Shown in pieces: positions 52,677-61,164 of a DNA stretch of 64,000 nt. The notes under the pieces are model-generated. The model searched no databases and had not been told where the DNA came from. It saw nothing but the letters and a program-made list of their open reading frames with translations. The stretch covers positions 1 to 64,000 of the forward strand of contig MHAR01000048.1 in the NCBI GenBank assembly GCA_001803045.1, written 5' to 3'. Both the position numbers and the translations under genes were made by a program. Each line of letters opens with the position of its first letter. Position 1 is the first letter of the stretch. This DNA is from Ignavibacteria bacterium RIFOXYB12_FULL_35_14. GTDB taxonomy: Bacteria > Bacteroidota > Ignavibacteria > Ignavibacteriales > Ignavibacteriaceae.

Positions 52677-53864
52677 ATGAAATACATTCTGATCTTTTTT
52701 TTATTCATACTTTTAATTACGAATACTTATTCACAATCAAATGTGAATCCGGATATAAGTCTTATCGGAACTTTCAGCGCTTTTACTAATAATATTAAGG
52801 ATACACCCGAACACGGCAAATTGAATTTCGAAACACCATCAATGGAACTATACATTGATGGCTATTTGAATCCTTATTCACATGCAACTGCTAATATTGC
52901 ACTTGAAGGTGGCGAATTTCACTTAGAGGAAATCTATGCACAAATTTTAAGAGGACTCCCGCTTGATATGCAGATTAAAGCAGGCAAATATCTTGTTGGA
53001 TATGGAAAGATAAATACAATTCATCCCCATGCATGGCAGTTTATCGAACGACCTTTGTTTCATCAAGTGTTTTTTGGTCCAGAAGGTTTTAATGATATTG
53101 GTGTAAACTTTAGCTTCATTCTTCCCACCGAAAGTTTTTACAGTAATTTGGATCTAGGCATTTGCAAGGGTGATGCTATTGCAAAAACCGAAGTCTTTGA
53201 TCCTGCAGATGCTGACAACTATGTAGACTTCCGAGGCAATTCACCAATTTTCGTCGGGAGGTTAAGCAGTTTTTTCGATCTCGATGATTACACAAATCTT
53301 GAAGTTGGCTTAAGCAGTTCGTACGGTGTTCATGCCAAAATGGATTTCAATACTGTGGGTGATTCAACTGCGGAACTCGAAAACAAATCACTTAAATATT
53401 TTTACGGTGGAATTGATTTCAAGTTAAAATACAAACCAGATTCATACACTGCCTTAACAGTGCAAGGTGAAGGATTAATTAATAACCGCCAGGTTTTTCA
53501 TCAGGGTGATGTTGGTGTAAATATTCCTGTTGAAATATCAGAAAAGATAAACTCTTTCGGTGGTTTTATTTTCATTGACTATTTATTCAGCAGGCAATTC
53601 AGTGTTGGTGCAAAATACGACTTCACTTATGGCATTATTGGTGATGAACCTTCATTCAGCACACTGTCTAACGACGATAAAAATATGACTCATTGTATCT
53701 CCGGATGGTTTGGTTATTATCCCATCGAAGAAACATTAGCTTTTCGGCTTGGTGTTCAAAATCTTTCATTTAAGTACGATGATGGAACATTAAGAGATAA
53801 TGAGACAACCATCACGCTTCAAATGTTATTTTCACTTGGTCCACATAAAGCACATCCATTTTAA
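52677..53864 (+). CDS. Outer-membrane beta-barrel of the metal-uptake operon
   Basis: 395 residues with a signal peptide ending near TYSQ. Alternating hydrophobic strands throughout, with His residues in HPHAWQFIERPLFHQ and the tail HKAHPF. Looks like a porin-type barrel that brings metal across the outer membrane for the ZnuABC-like system directly downstream; no TonB box or plug seen. Its 3' end lies just before the metal-binding protein gene. Confidence 0.75.
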   Translation: MKYILIFFLFILLITNTYSQSNVNPDISLIGTFSAFTNNIKDTPEHGKLNFETPSMELYIDGYLNPYSHATANIALEGGEFHLEEIYAQILRGLPLDMQIKAGKYLVGYGKINTIHPHAWQFIERPLFHQVFFGPEGFNDIGVNFSFILPTESFYSNLDLGICKGDAIAKTEVFDPADADNYVDFRGNSPIFVGRLSSFFDLDDYTNLEVGLSSSYGVHAKMDFNTVGDSTAELENKSLKYFYGGIDFKLKYKPDSYTALTVQGEGLINNRQVFHQGDVGVNIPVEISEKINSFGGFIFIDYLFSRQFSVGAKYDFTYGIIGDEPSFSTLSNDDKNMTHCISGWFGYYPIEETLAFRLGVQNLSFKYDDGTLRDNETTITLQMLFSLGPHKAHPF

Positions 53865-53877
53865 TCTGATAAGGAAT

Positions 53878-54762
53878 ATGAAAATGAAAAAATCAATTTT
53901 ATCAGCACTAATTTTATTATTCAGCACATTATCTCTCGCAGAAGTTAAAGTTGTAACTACCACTACAGTTATTTATGACCTCGTGAAGGAAATTGGAAAG
54001 GAAAAAGTTAAAGTAGATTACATTTGCCGGGGAGATCAAGATCCTCACTTTCTCGAGATTCTTCCCAGCTACATGTTAAAGCTTCGAAATGCAAATTTGG
54101 TATTCAAAATTGGATTGGGTTTGGAAATATGGTTGCAGCAAATTATAGATGGATCAAGAAATGACAAATTAAAATTGATAGACCTCTCAACCGATATTGA
54201 AAAAAAGGATGTGCCAACAGGAAAAATAGATGCCAGTCAAGGTGACATTCACCCAAATGGTAATCCTCATTATTGGCTCGATCCTGAAAACGCAAAGATT
54301 ATGGCAAGAAATATTTTTGAAGTGCTGGCAGTTGAATCACCGCAAGATGAAAATTATTTTAAAAAAAATTTAAATGATTACATTTCTAAATTAGATGCTA
54401 AGATTGGTGAGTGGAAATCTAAATTAGCTTCTTCACAAGGAAGATCAATAATCACTTTTCATAAAAGCTGGATTTATTTTGCAGACAGATTCGGAATAAG
54501 GGTCGTAGGACAAGTCGAACCGAAACCGGGAATACCTCCAACTCCGTCGCACAATGCAGAATTGATTTCAGGTATTAAGAAATCCGAGATCAAAATTATT
54601 TTGATGGAAAATTATTATAGTGACAATGCACCGAATCAACTTGCACGCTCAACCGGTGCAAAGGTGATTAAGGTTGCCAATTCTGTTTACGGTCAACCGG
54701 GGATCAATTCCTACATTCAAATGATGGATTCGATTATAAATTCACTTTCAAATAATCTTTAA
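53878..54762 (+). CDS. znuA: Zinc-type ABC transporter substrate-binding protein
   Basis: 294 residues. Signal peptide, then VTTTTVIYDLVKEIGK and metal ligands in QDPHFLE, NPHYWLDPENA and TFHKSW, plus an acidic residue near MENYYSDN, the ZnuA/TroA cluster 9 pattern. Start at 53878 with AAGGA upstream. The long His-loop of many ZnuA proteins is absent. Zinc or manganese binding in the periplasm; zinc is the better guess. Confidence 0.87.
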   Translation: MKMKKSILSALILLFSTLSLAEVKVVTTTTVIYDLVKEIGKEKVKVDYICRGDQDPHFLEILPSYMLKLRNANLVFKIGLGLEIWLQQIIDGSRNDKLKLIDLSTDIEKKDVPTGKIDASQGDIHPNGNPHYWLDPENAKIMARNIFEVLAVESPQDENYFKKNLNDYISKLDAKIGEWKSKLASSQGRSIITFHKSWIYFADRFGIRVVGQVEPKPGIPPTPSHNAELISGIKKSEIKIILMENYYSDNAPNQLARSTGAKVIKVANSVYGQPGINSYIQMMDSIINSLSNNL

Positions 54763-54809
54763 TTACATTTAATCGTAAACAATTCTAAAAGATTTAGTGA
54801 GAAATAATT

Positions 54810-55559
54810 TTGAATAATGAGATAATTAAATTTACAGATGTATCAATTGGTTATGGGAAGAAAAGAATTCTTGAGAATATATATTTTTCAATACTGGAAA
54901 ACGATTTTATCGGTATTGTTGGACCTAACGGATCAGGAAAAACCACGCTGCTTAAAACATTACTTGGGAATCTTAGACCTCTCGCGGGTGAAGTAACCAG
55001 AAATAAAGTGCAGTTTGGGTATGTTCCCCAAAGAGATTTGGTGCAGCCTCTTCTTCCATATTCCGTTCGTGATGTTGTTATGATGGGAAGATATTCTTTG
55101 ATGGGGACAATGAGCAATCCTCATAAAGCAGATGAAGAAATTGTCGATAGATGTCTTTCTCACGTTGGAATTGAAGATCTAAAAAATCATAATTACAACA
55201 GATTATCCGGCGGACAGCGTCAACGAACATTAATTGCTCGAGCACTTGCAGTTCAGCCGAAAATATTAATTTTAGATGAACCAACTAACGGCATGGATAC
55301 GCCTTCTCATTATTCCCTGCTTGAATTGATTTCCCACCTTCATGATGAGAGCAGCTTGACAGTTCTGATTGTAAGTCATTTGTTAACAGATGTAGCAAAC
55401 ATTGTAAAAAGGTTAATACTCCTTGAGAGGAATCATTTTCAAATTGGAAATATTGAAGACATTTTATCTGAGGATAATTTGCAAAAAACTTATTCATCAG
55501 ATTTCAGTGTTTCAAAAATTAATGGCGAGTACTTGATTAGCTCTAAGAAAAAGGTGTAA
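54810..55559 (+). CDS. znuC: Metal ABC transporter ATP-binding protein
   Basis: 249 residues. GPNGSGKTTLLKTLL (Walker A), LSGGQRQRTLIARAL (signature), ILILDEPTNGMD (Walker B), IVSHLL (H-loop). TTG start. Powers uptake through the ZnuB-type permease that follows by 4 bases. Confidence 0.93.
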   Translation: MNNEIIKFTDVSIGYGKKRILENIYFSILENDFIGIVGPNGSGKTTLLKTLLGNLRPLAGEVTRNKVQFGYVPQRDLVQPLLPYSVRDVVMMGRYSLMGTMSNPHKADEEIVDRCLSHVGIEDLKNHNYNRLSGGQRQRTLIARALAVQPKILILDEPTNGMDTPSHYSLLELISHLHDESSLTVLIVSHLLTDVANIVKRLILLERNHFQIGNIEDILSEDNLQKTYSSDFSVSKINGEYLISSKKKV

Positions 55560-55563
55560 GTGC

Positions 55564-56442
55564 TTGGAAACAATTCAGCAATTAATTGAGCTTTTTCCTT
55601 ATGCAATTCTAGGCAGCATCGTCGCAGGTTTTATTTGTGCTTTCCTTGGAATATTTGTGATATCACAGCGCGTTGTTTTCCTAGGCGCTTCACTAACTCA
55701 AGTTTCAATTGCTGGCGTAGCTTTTTCTTTTCTTCACTTGTTAAATTTGGAAGGATTTATTGCCGGCATTTTTAATATTGATGTTGAACATAATGCTTTC
55801 TTTCACAATTTTGAGCCGGCATTCTACTCTTTAGCATTTGCATTTATTTGCGTTTTAATTTTCTCACAAACCTATCGTCAAAAGTATATAACGCAAGATG
55901 GAATTCTGGGAATGATTTTCGTTATATCAATTGCACTTAGAATAATTTTCATCCAAAAAAGTCCTGCTGCCGAAGTAAGTGAAATAGAATACATTCTAAA
56001 AGGTGATATTTTATTTATCGGACAAACGCAATTTATTATACTACTTGCTGCTACTCTTTTAACAGTTTTGGTTTTTGTGATTTTTCAAAAGCAATTAAAA
56101 TTTGTGACATTCGATCCTGAAACTGCTATGGCTCATGGTATTAATGCAAGATTCTGGCTGCTGATATTTTATTTATTTGTTGGAATGGGAATTTCTTTAA
56201 CAACTAGATTCGTTGGAGACGTTTTTGTCTTTGCATTTTTAATTATCCCTTCATCAATCGGGATTTTAATCGGTAAAAAAATATCACAGGTATTCTTAGT
56301 TTCGGTTTTAATTGGAGCGATTATTCCTCCGGTTTCACTTTACTTCGCATTCATCTTCGATTTTTCCAGCGGACCAACAGCGGTTGTGCTGGCATTTATT
56401 ATTTTTATTATAACATTCCTCAGCAAAAAAATCTTCACTTAA
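55564..56442 (+). CDS. znuB: Metal ABC transporter permease
   Basis: 292 residues with eight or so helices; GIFVISQRVVFLGASLTQVSIAGVAFSF and the conserved C-terminal TTRFVGDVFVFAFLIIPSSIG identify the ABC-3 permease family. TTG start, cotranscribed with znuC. The operon ends at the convergent hairpin at 56458. Confidence 0.93.
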   Translation: METIQQLIELFPYAILGSIVAGFICAFLGIFVISQRVVFLGASLTQVSIAGVAFSFLHLLNLEGFIAGIFNIDVEHNAFFHNFEPAFYSLAFAFICVLIFSQTYRQKYITQDGILGMIFVISIALRIIFIQKSPAAEVSEIEYILKGDILFIGQTQFIILLAATLLTVLVFVIFQKQLKFVTFDPETAMAHGINARFWLLIFYLFVGMGISLTTRFVGDVFVFAFLIIPSSIGILIGKKISQVFLVSVLIGAIIPPVSLYFAFIFDFSSGPTAVVLAFIIFIITFLSKKIFT

Positions 56443-56457
56443 ATTTAATCAAAAAAA

Positions 56458-56478
56458 AAGCCGTCTCGGGAACGGCTT
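56458..56478 (-). terminator. Intrinsic terminator of the 56498-57004 gene
   Basis: AAGCCGT-CTCGGGA-ACGGCTT; on the minus strand it is followed by a run of nine U residues, the classical arrangement. Convergent with znuB. Confidence 0.85.
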
Positions 56479-56497
56479 AAGCATGAGTCTATTTTTG

Positions 56498-57004
56498 TTA
56501 CTTTTGTTTCATTCTTAAAACTTGACCATCAACAGCGCTGATTCTCAATTCCCAATTACCATCAGTAGCGGTGATGAAAAATCTATATTCCCATCTGATA
56601 TTACTTTCATCTTTCTCAAGTTTCCACGATGTAATGTTTCCAGACTTAGCATTTAACGCAATTGCTCTTACATCTTGATAGAGAAGCAGTTCATTACCGG
56701 GATCAAGATCATAATCAAATGGACCGATCAATCCATGGATTTCTCTGATCTGTCCCGTATTTTCAAAATATTCGAACTTTATCATCGCACCAAAAGGTGT
56801 TACAACTTTAACCTCCCACAATCCATCATCATTTGATTTAATTCGATTTACGGAAACTAAGCTGCTTTGTACAGATGATATTGATTTTTGAACCGATTGC
56901 TGCTCACTCATTTGATTTGTTGGGACAGTAACTTCATCTTTACAAGCTGTAATCACAAGTAATGATACAAGAAACGGAACTAACAAAAAGCTTCTTTTTA
57001 ACAT
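56498..57004 (-). CDS. Lipoprotein with possible PepSY-like domain
   Basis: 168 residues; LVSLLVITACKDE gives a lipobox Cys ~21. The rest (e.g. EVKVVTPFGAMIKFEYF, DGNWELRISAVDGQVLRM) resembles PepSY-type beta-alpha repeats found in protease propeptides. Role unknown. Separated by 158 bases from the divergent GGGP synthase gene. Confidence 0.65.
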   Translation of the reverse strand: MLKRSFLLVPFLVSLLVITACKDEVTVPTNQMSEQQSVQKSISSVQSSLVSVNRIKSNDDGLWEVKVVTPFGAMIKFEYFENTGQIREIHGLIGPFDYDLDPGNELLLYQDVRAIALNAKSGNITSWKLEKDESNIRWEYRFFITATDGNWELRISAVDGQVLRMKQK

Positions 57005-57161
57005 TGCTTTACCCTTTATTATTTTGAGATTATGTAATTACCTTTCACAAATCATAGTAGTTTCTCAATTAACCTTCGGGACATAAAGTAAAAATATTTT
57101 TTAATAACCTTCCTTGTAGTAAATAAAATCTTTATATTTTTATGTAAAATCATCAACAAGT

Positions 57162-57920
57162 ATGAATATCTATAATCAACTGCTAAAGACAATAGAAAAA
57201 AAGGGAGCCGCATATCTAATTCTTCTAGATCCGGATAAGCTGAACTCCGATAAATTAGAAGCATTCATCAAAAAATGTAATGACGCAGATGTTGATGGAT
57301 TTTTAATTGGCGGAAGTTTAATGCTCAATGGTGATTTTGATGGTTTTATAAAAAGGGTGAAACAATCAACAAAACTTCCCGCCATGATTTTTCCCGGTGC
57401 AATCAATCAAGTTTCTTCATATGCTGACGCGATATTATTTCTCTCTGTAGTAAGCGGAAGAAACCCCGAACATCTAATTGGAAAACATGTTTTAGCTGCT
57501 CCTCTAATTAAGAGAGCAAAGTTAGAACCGATTTCTACCGCATATATTCTGATTGAGTCAGGTACTTCGACAACTGCTCAATACATGAGCGGTAGTTTAC
57601 CTATTCCAAGAAATAAACCTGAGATTGCAGCAGCGACTGCTTTAGCATCGGAATATATCGGTATGAAATTAATTTATCTCGAAGCAGGTTCAGGCGCACA
57701 GCAAACCGTTCCAAATGAAATGGTGAAAGCAGTATCGTCCGTATGTTCTGTTCCAATCATTGTCGGTGGCGGAATAAAATCACCAAGCGCTGCAAGAGAA
57801 AAAGTTGATAACGGAGCTAAAATTATTGTAACCGGAAACTTTTTCGAAAATGAAAATAATTGGGGATTGATAAAGGAATTTGCAGATGCGGTTCATAAAA
57901 AAATGCCAGTCACTATTTAA
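57162..57920 (+). CDS. Geranylgeranylglyceryl-phosphate synthase (GGGPS/PcrB family)
   Basis: 252 residues, TIM barrel. LLDPDKLNSD at the start, VDGFLIGGSLM, AYILIESGTSTTAQYMSG, LIYLEAGSGAQQTVP and PIIVGGGIKSP are the family core, with phosphate-binding glycines at the end. Couples a polyprenyl diphosphate to glycerol-1-phosphate, the first step of archaeal-type lipids; bacterial members of this group in Bacteroidota also exist. It could use products of the MEP pathway (ispF at 38268). Cotranscribed with gmhA. Confidence 0.9.
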   Translation: MNIYNQLLKTIEKKGAAYLILLDPDKLNSDKLEAFIKKCNDADVDGFLIGGSLMLNGDFDGFIKRVKQSTKLPAMIFPGAINQVSSYADAILFLSVVSGRNPEHLIGKHVLAAPLIKRAKLEPISTAYILIESGTSTTAQYMSGSLPIPRNKPEIAAATALASEYIGMKLIYLEAGSGAQQTVPNEMVKAVSSVCSVPIIVGGGIKSPSAAREKVDNGAKIIVTGNFFENENNWGLIKEFADAVHKKMPVTI

Positions 57921-57940
57921 TCACATTTCCCAACATTAAA

Positions 57941-58522
57941 ATGGATAAAAGAAAATTTATTATAGATTCGTTAGTGGAAAGCTCTGAAACTAAAATCGCC
58001 ATACAGAACCAATGTATGGATGAGATTCTTTCTGCAGTCGATCTTTTAGTTAAGACATTCAAAGATGGAAAGAAGCTCTTGCTTTGCGGAAATGGCGGAA
58101 GCGCTGCAGATTGTCAGCATATTGCAACTGAACTGATGATCAGACTGAGCCATGACATTGCGCGTCCTGCTCTCCCGGCAATTGCATTAACTACCGATAC
58201 ATCAAATCTTACTGCCGGTGGAAATGATATTGGATTTGAAAATGTATTTGCAAGAAGTGTAGAAGGTTTAGGTAACGAAGGTGATGTTTTGCTCGCAATT
58301 TCCACAAGCGGTAATTCTGCCAATGTTATCAGAGCCGTTGAGATGGCAATAACTAAAAAGATGAAAGTGATTAGTTTTCTTGGAGGAACAGGTGGAAAGC
58401 TGAAAGAACTTGCCCACCTTCCAATTGTTATTCCATCGTACAATGTTCAAAGAATTCAAGAAGGACATATCACAATTGCTCATATTATCTGCGAGCTAGT
58501 AGAAGACAATCTTTACGGTTAA
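57941..58522 (+). CDS. gmhA: Sedoheptulose-7-phosphate isomerase GmhA
   Basis: 193 residues, SIS domain. LLCGNGGSAADCQHIATELM, ISTSGNSANVI and QRIQEGHITIAHIICELVED contain the active site and zinc His residues. Makes the heptose precursor for LPS core, a sign of an LPS-bearing organism. It follows GGGPS by 20 bases. Confidence 0.94.
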   Translation: MDKRKFIIDSLVESSETKIAIQNQCMDEILSAVDLLVKTFKDGKKLLLCGNGGSAADCQHIATELMIRLSHDIARPALPAIALTTDTSNLTAGGNDIGFENVFARSVEGLGNEGDVLLAISTSGNSANVIRAVEMAITKKMKVISFLGGTGGKLKELAHLPIVIPSYNVQRIQEGHITIAHIICELVEDNLYG

Positions 58523-58537
58523 TTTGTATTTTATGAA

Positions 58538-59353
58538 CTAATCAATCTTGTAAAGTTTTGCTGCTTTATCTGCAGAAGTGACAATCCCTCTTATTAATGC
58601 TGAACTAAATCCGTTGTGTTCCATTTGGTTTAAACCTGAAATTGTGCAGCCGCGAGGAGTTGTAACTTTATCCACTTCGCTTTCCGGATGGGCTTTTCCA
58701 CTTAACAGTAAAGTTGCAGCACCCTTAGCCGTTTGAGCCGCCATTAATAGCGCCTCATCAGAGTGAAAACCGATTTCAATTCCTCCTTGTGATGCTGCTC
58801 TTACTGCTCTTAGAAAAAAAGCTATTCCGCAAGCACAAAGAGCCGTTGCGGGAATCATTAATTCTTCATCAATTATTAATGTTTTACCAACTTGACTAAA
58901 TATTTCCTCAGCCACTTTCAACGCATCGCTATTTTTATGGTCGGCAGAAATGCATGTCATTGATTCCTGGATTGCAATCGCAGTATTGGGCATAACTCTT
59001 ACCACTTCAACGTTTTTTTCTACACGATTTTTAATTGCTTTTATGCTCGCTCCGGAAACAACTGAGATAATTATATGCTTATCGGGATTGAGTACAGGGG
59101 CAATTTCAGATAACAATTCATTCAATTGCTGAGGCTGAACAGCTATTAAAATTACCTGGGAATTAGCAACTGCTTCAATATTATTTGAAGTAATTTTGAA
59201 ACCCAAATTTTTATATTCGTCAAGAATATCAACCTTCCGTCTAGTTATAAAAATATTTTTAGCATCATATAAACTTGAGCTCTGCAATCCTTGAGCTATA
59301 GCTAATCCAATATTCCCGCCGCCAAGTATCGCAATATTTTTGAATGATGACAT
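58538..59353 (-). CDS. proC: Pyrroline-5-carboxylate reductase
   Basis: 271 residues. Nucleotide-binding ILGGGNIGLAIAQGL, then VRVMPNTAIAIQESM and the C-terminal KVTTPRGCTISGLNQME signature. Last step of proline synthesis with NADPH. Convergent with gmhA, 15-base gap. Confidence 0.95.
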   Translation of the reverse strand: MSSFKNIAILGGGNIGLAIAQGLQSSSLYDAKNIFITRRKVDILDEYKNLGFKITSNNIEAVANSQVILIAVQPQQLNELLSEIAPVLNPDKHIIISVVSGASIKAIKNRVEKNVEVVRVMPNTAIAIQESMTCISADHKNSDALKVAEEIFSQVGKTLIIDEELMIPATALCACGIAFFLRAVRAASQGGIEIGFHSDEALLMAAQTAKGAATLLLSGKAHPESEVDKVTTPRGCTISGLNQMEHNGFSSALIRGIVTSADKAAKLYKID

Positions 59354-59419
59354 TTAGTTTCTCCTTTAAAAAATCAATTCTTAAATTTTTAATTAAACTG
59401 AATGAATAAAAAAATAATC

Positions 59420-59968
59420 CTATTTTGTGTTCGTCCAACCAACATGATCCCCGACTTGAATGTCATGTTTAGCTGTGAATCCCGCATTCACTTCTAAAAC
59501 ATATTGAGCCGGAGCGGTTGATGGATAAGATTGATCCGAAAGAACTTTGGTGTTTTTGTGAATTGTAACTATTGTTTTATTTGAGTTAATAAAAATCATA
59601 TCGAGTGAAATGAGAGTGTTCCTCATCCAAAAAGATTGCATTGCATCATCCGGGAAAATAAAAAGCATTCCTTGCTTTTCTTCCATAGAAACCCGTTTCA
59701 TTAATCCAAGCTGACGTTCATAGTCAGTATCGGCGATTTCAAGATCAATTCTGGCTTTCTGCATGCCTATAGAATCAGCAATCGTCAACTCACCTTCCTT
59801 CTGAAACATGTAATAAACCTCTTCAATGTTTTCTTTATTAAGTATTCCCGGAAAGACAAATAAAATTATTATAGCCGCAATTAGCACTCCTGTAATCACA
59901 TAATATTTTTTATCAATCGGTTTTATAGTTGAATGCTTTGATTGATTTTTCTTTTTCAGATTTGTCAT
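59420..59968 (-). CDS. DUF192-family periplasmic protein
   Basis: 182 residues, one N-terminal membrane helix (VITGVLIAAIIILFVFPGI). The core ERQLGLMKRVS, GMLFIFPDDAMQSFWMRNT, LDMIFI is the DUF192 signature; a beta-barrel of unknown function facing the periplasm. Confidence 0.88.
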   Translation of the reverse strand: MTNLKKKNQSKHSTIKPIDKKYYVITGVLIAAIIILFVFPGILNKENIEEVYYMFQKEGELTIADSIGMQKARIDLEIADTDYERQLGLMKRVSMEEKQGMLFIFPDDAMQSFWMRNTLISLDMIFINSNKTIVTIHKNTKVLSDQSYPSTAPAQYVLEVNAGFTAKHDIQVGDHVGWTNTK

Positions 59969-60067
59969 ATAATTAAAAATTGTTTTTATTGTTGTGGTTA
60001 AATTAAAAAATATTTCTGGTTAATCGATGATTCATTATATACTGGATAATTGCATTGCTTACAATAG

Positions 60068-60188
60068 CCCCGAGTTTCAACTCGGGGAAACAATAACAGG
60101 ATATAATTTTGGCTTTAGCCACCATATATCAACTTGGGCTAAAGCCCAGCAATCCTAACCCATTATACCCCCGACATAAATGTCGGGG
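60068..60188. repeat. REP-like palindrome cluster
   Basis: Four hairpins in 120 bases: CCCCGAGTT-TC-AACTCGGGG, TGGCT-TT-AGCCA, TGGGCT-AA-AGCCCA and CCCCGACAT-AA-ATGTCGGGG. G+C-rich palindromes of this kind are spread by REP-associated (RAYT/IS200-like) transposases; no such gene is in the window. Confidence 0.75.
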
Positions 60189-60214
60189 CAATTATTAATA
60201 AATTTCAAGTTAAA

Positions 60215-61057
60215 ATGACTTCAAATATAATCGAACGACATGAAATAAAACTTTCTGAAACCCATTCTAAAATGATTATCAGCGGTTGGGGAAAAGAAGC
60301 TTATGAAAATTCTGTTGTCGAGAGAATAACTTACTTGTCAGATGGTCTAAAGATTAAAGGCTACATTGCCTATCCGAAAGATCAATCAAAAAAATATCCT
60401 TGTTTAATTTGGTGCCGAGGTGGAGCTGGAAATAAAGGTGCAATAGATACTTTTACTGCACGAGGAATTTATGGACAGCTTGCAAGCTGGGGTTATTCTG
60501 TTTTTGCTTCTCAATACCGAGGTAACGCGGGAAGTGAAGGAAATGATGAAGTCGGCAGCAATGATGTTAATGACATTCTAAACCTGGTACCACTTGCAGA
60601 TGAATTACCACAGGCAAACAAATATATTTGGGGAATCGAGGGTTGGAGCCGCGGCGGCATGATGACATTTTTGGCTTTAAGAAGTAACCAAAATTTTAAA
60701 TGTGCAGTTTTAGTCGGAGCAATTTCCAACGTTAGAGAATATGCGAACACAAATACCAATCTAAAAACTTATTATAAAAATCTAATCGGGAAAGAAAAGC
60801 TTGAGATGGAATTGAACAAAAGATCAGCAATTAATTTTGTGAAAGAGCTTCCTAAAATTCCTTATCTCCTAATTCATGGTGCAGAAGATGGTACAGTCTC
60901 ACCAATGCAATCAATTAAACTTGCTTATAAATTTAATGAGTATGATATTCCTCATAAACTTGTGCTGCCCCAAAACGGTGATCACTTTCTAAGAAAAAAT
61001 AGAAAAGAAGTTGATGAGCTGAGGAAAGATTGGTATGAGAAGTATCTTAAGCCCTAA
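60215..61057 (+). CDS. Alpha/beta hydrolase (S9/DLH-like esterase or peptidase)
   Basis: 280 residues. Nucleophile Ser in IEGWSRGGMMTFLAL, acid Asp in LIHGAEDGTVSPMQ, His in LPQNGDHFLR. Oxyanion segment CLIWCRGGAGNKG. No signal peptide. Prolyl-oligopeptidase/dipeptidyl-peptidase fold, single domain without the propeller; substrate unknown. Confidence 0.87.
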   Translation: MTSNIIERHEIKLSETHSKMIISGWGKEAYENSVVERITYLSDGLKIKGYIAYPKDQSKKYPCLIWCRGGAGNKGAIDTFTARGIYGQLASWGYSVFASQYRGNAGSEGNDEVGSNDVNDILNLVPLADELPQANKYIWGIEGWSRGGMMTFLALRSNQNFKCAVLVGAISNVREYANTNTNLKTYYKNLIGKEKLEMELNKRSAINFVKELPKIPYLLIHGAEDGTVSPMQSIKLAYKFNEYDIPHKLVLPQNGDHFLRKNRKEVDELRKDWYEKYLKP

Positions 61058-61115
61058 CCTTCAAGGTTAATGTAACGGAATAACACACAATAACCTTCAA
61101 GGTTTCACAAAAAAA

Positions 61116-61131
61116 GCGGTCCGAAGACCGC
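61116..61131 (-). terminator. Intrinsic terminator of the T9SS-protein gene
   Basis: GCGGTC-CGAA-GACCGC; on the minus strand followed by a run of seven U. Perfect 6-bp G+C stem with a tetraloop. The convergent hydrolase gene ends 58 bases away and may share it. Confidence 0.85.
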
Positions 61132-61164
61132 CTTAATTTTGAATTTGTAATTTTTAATTTTTAA

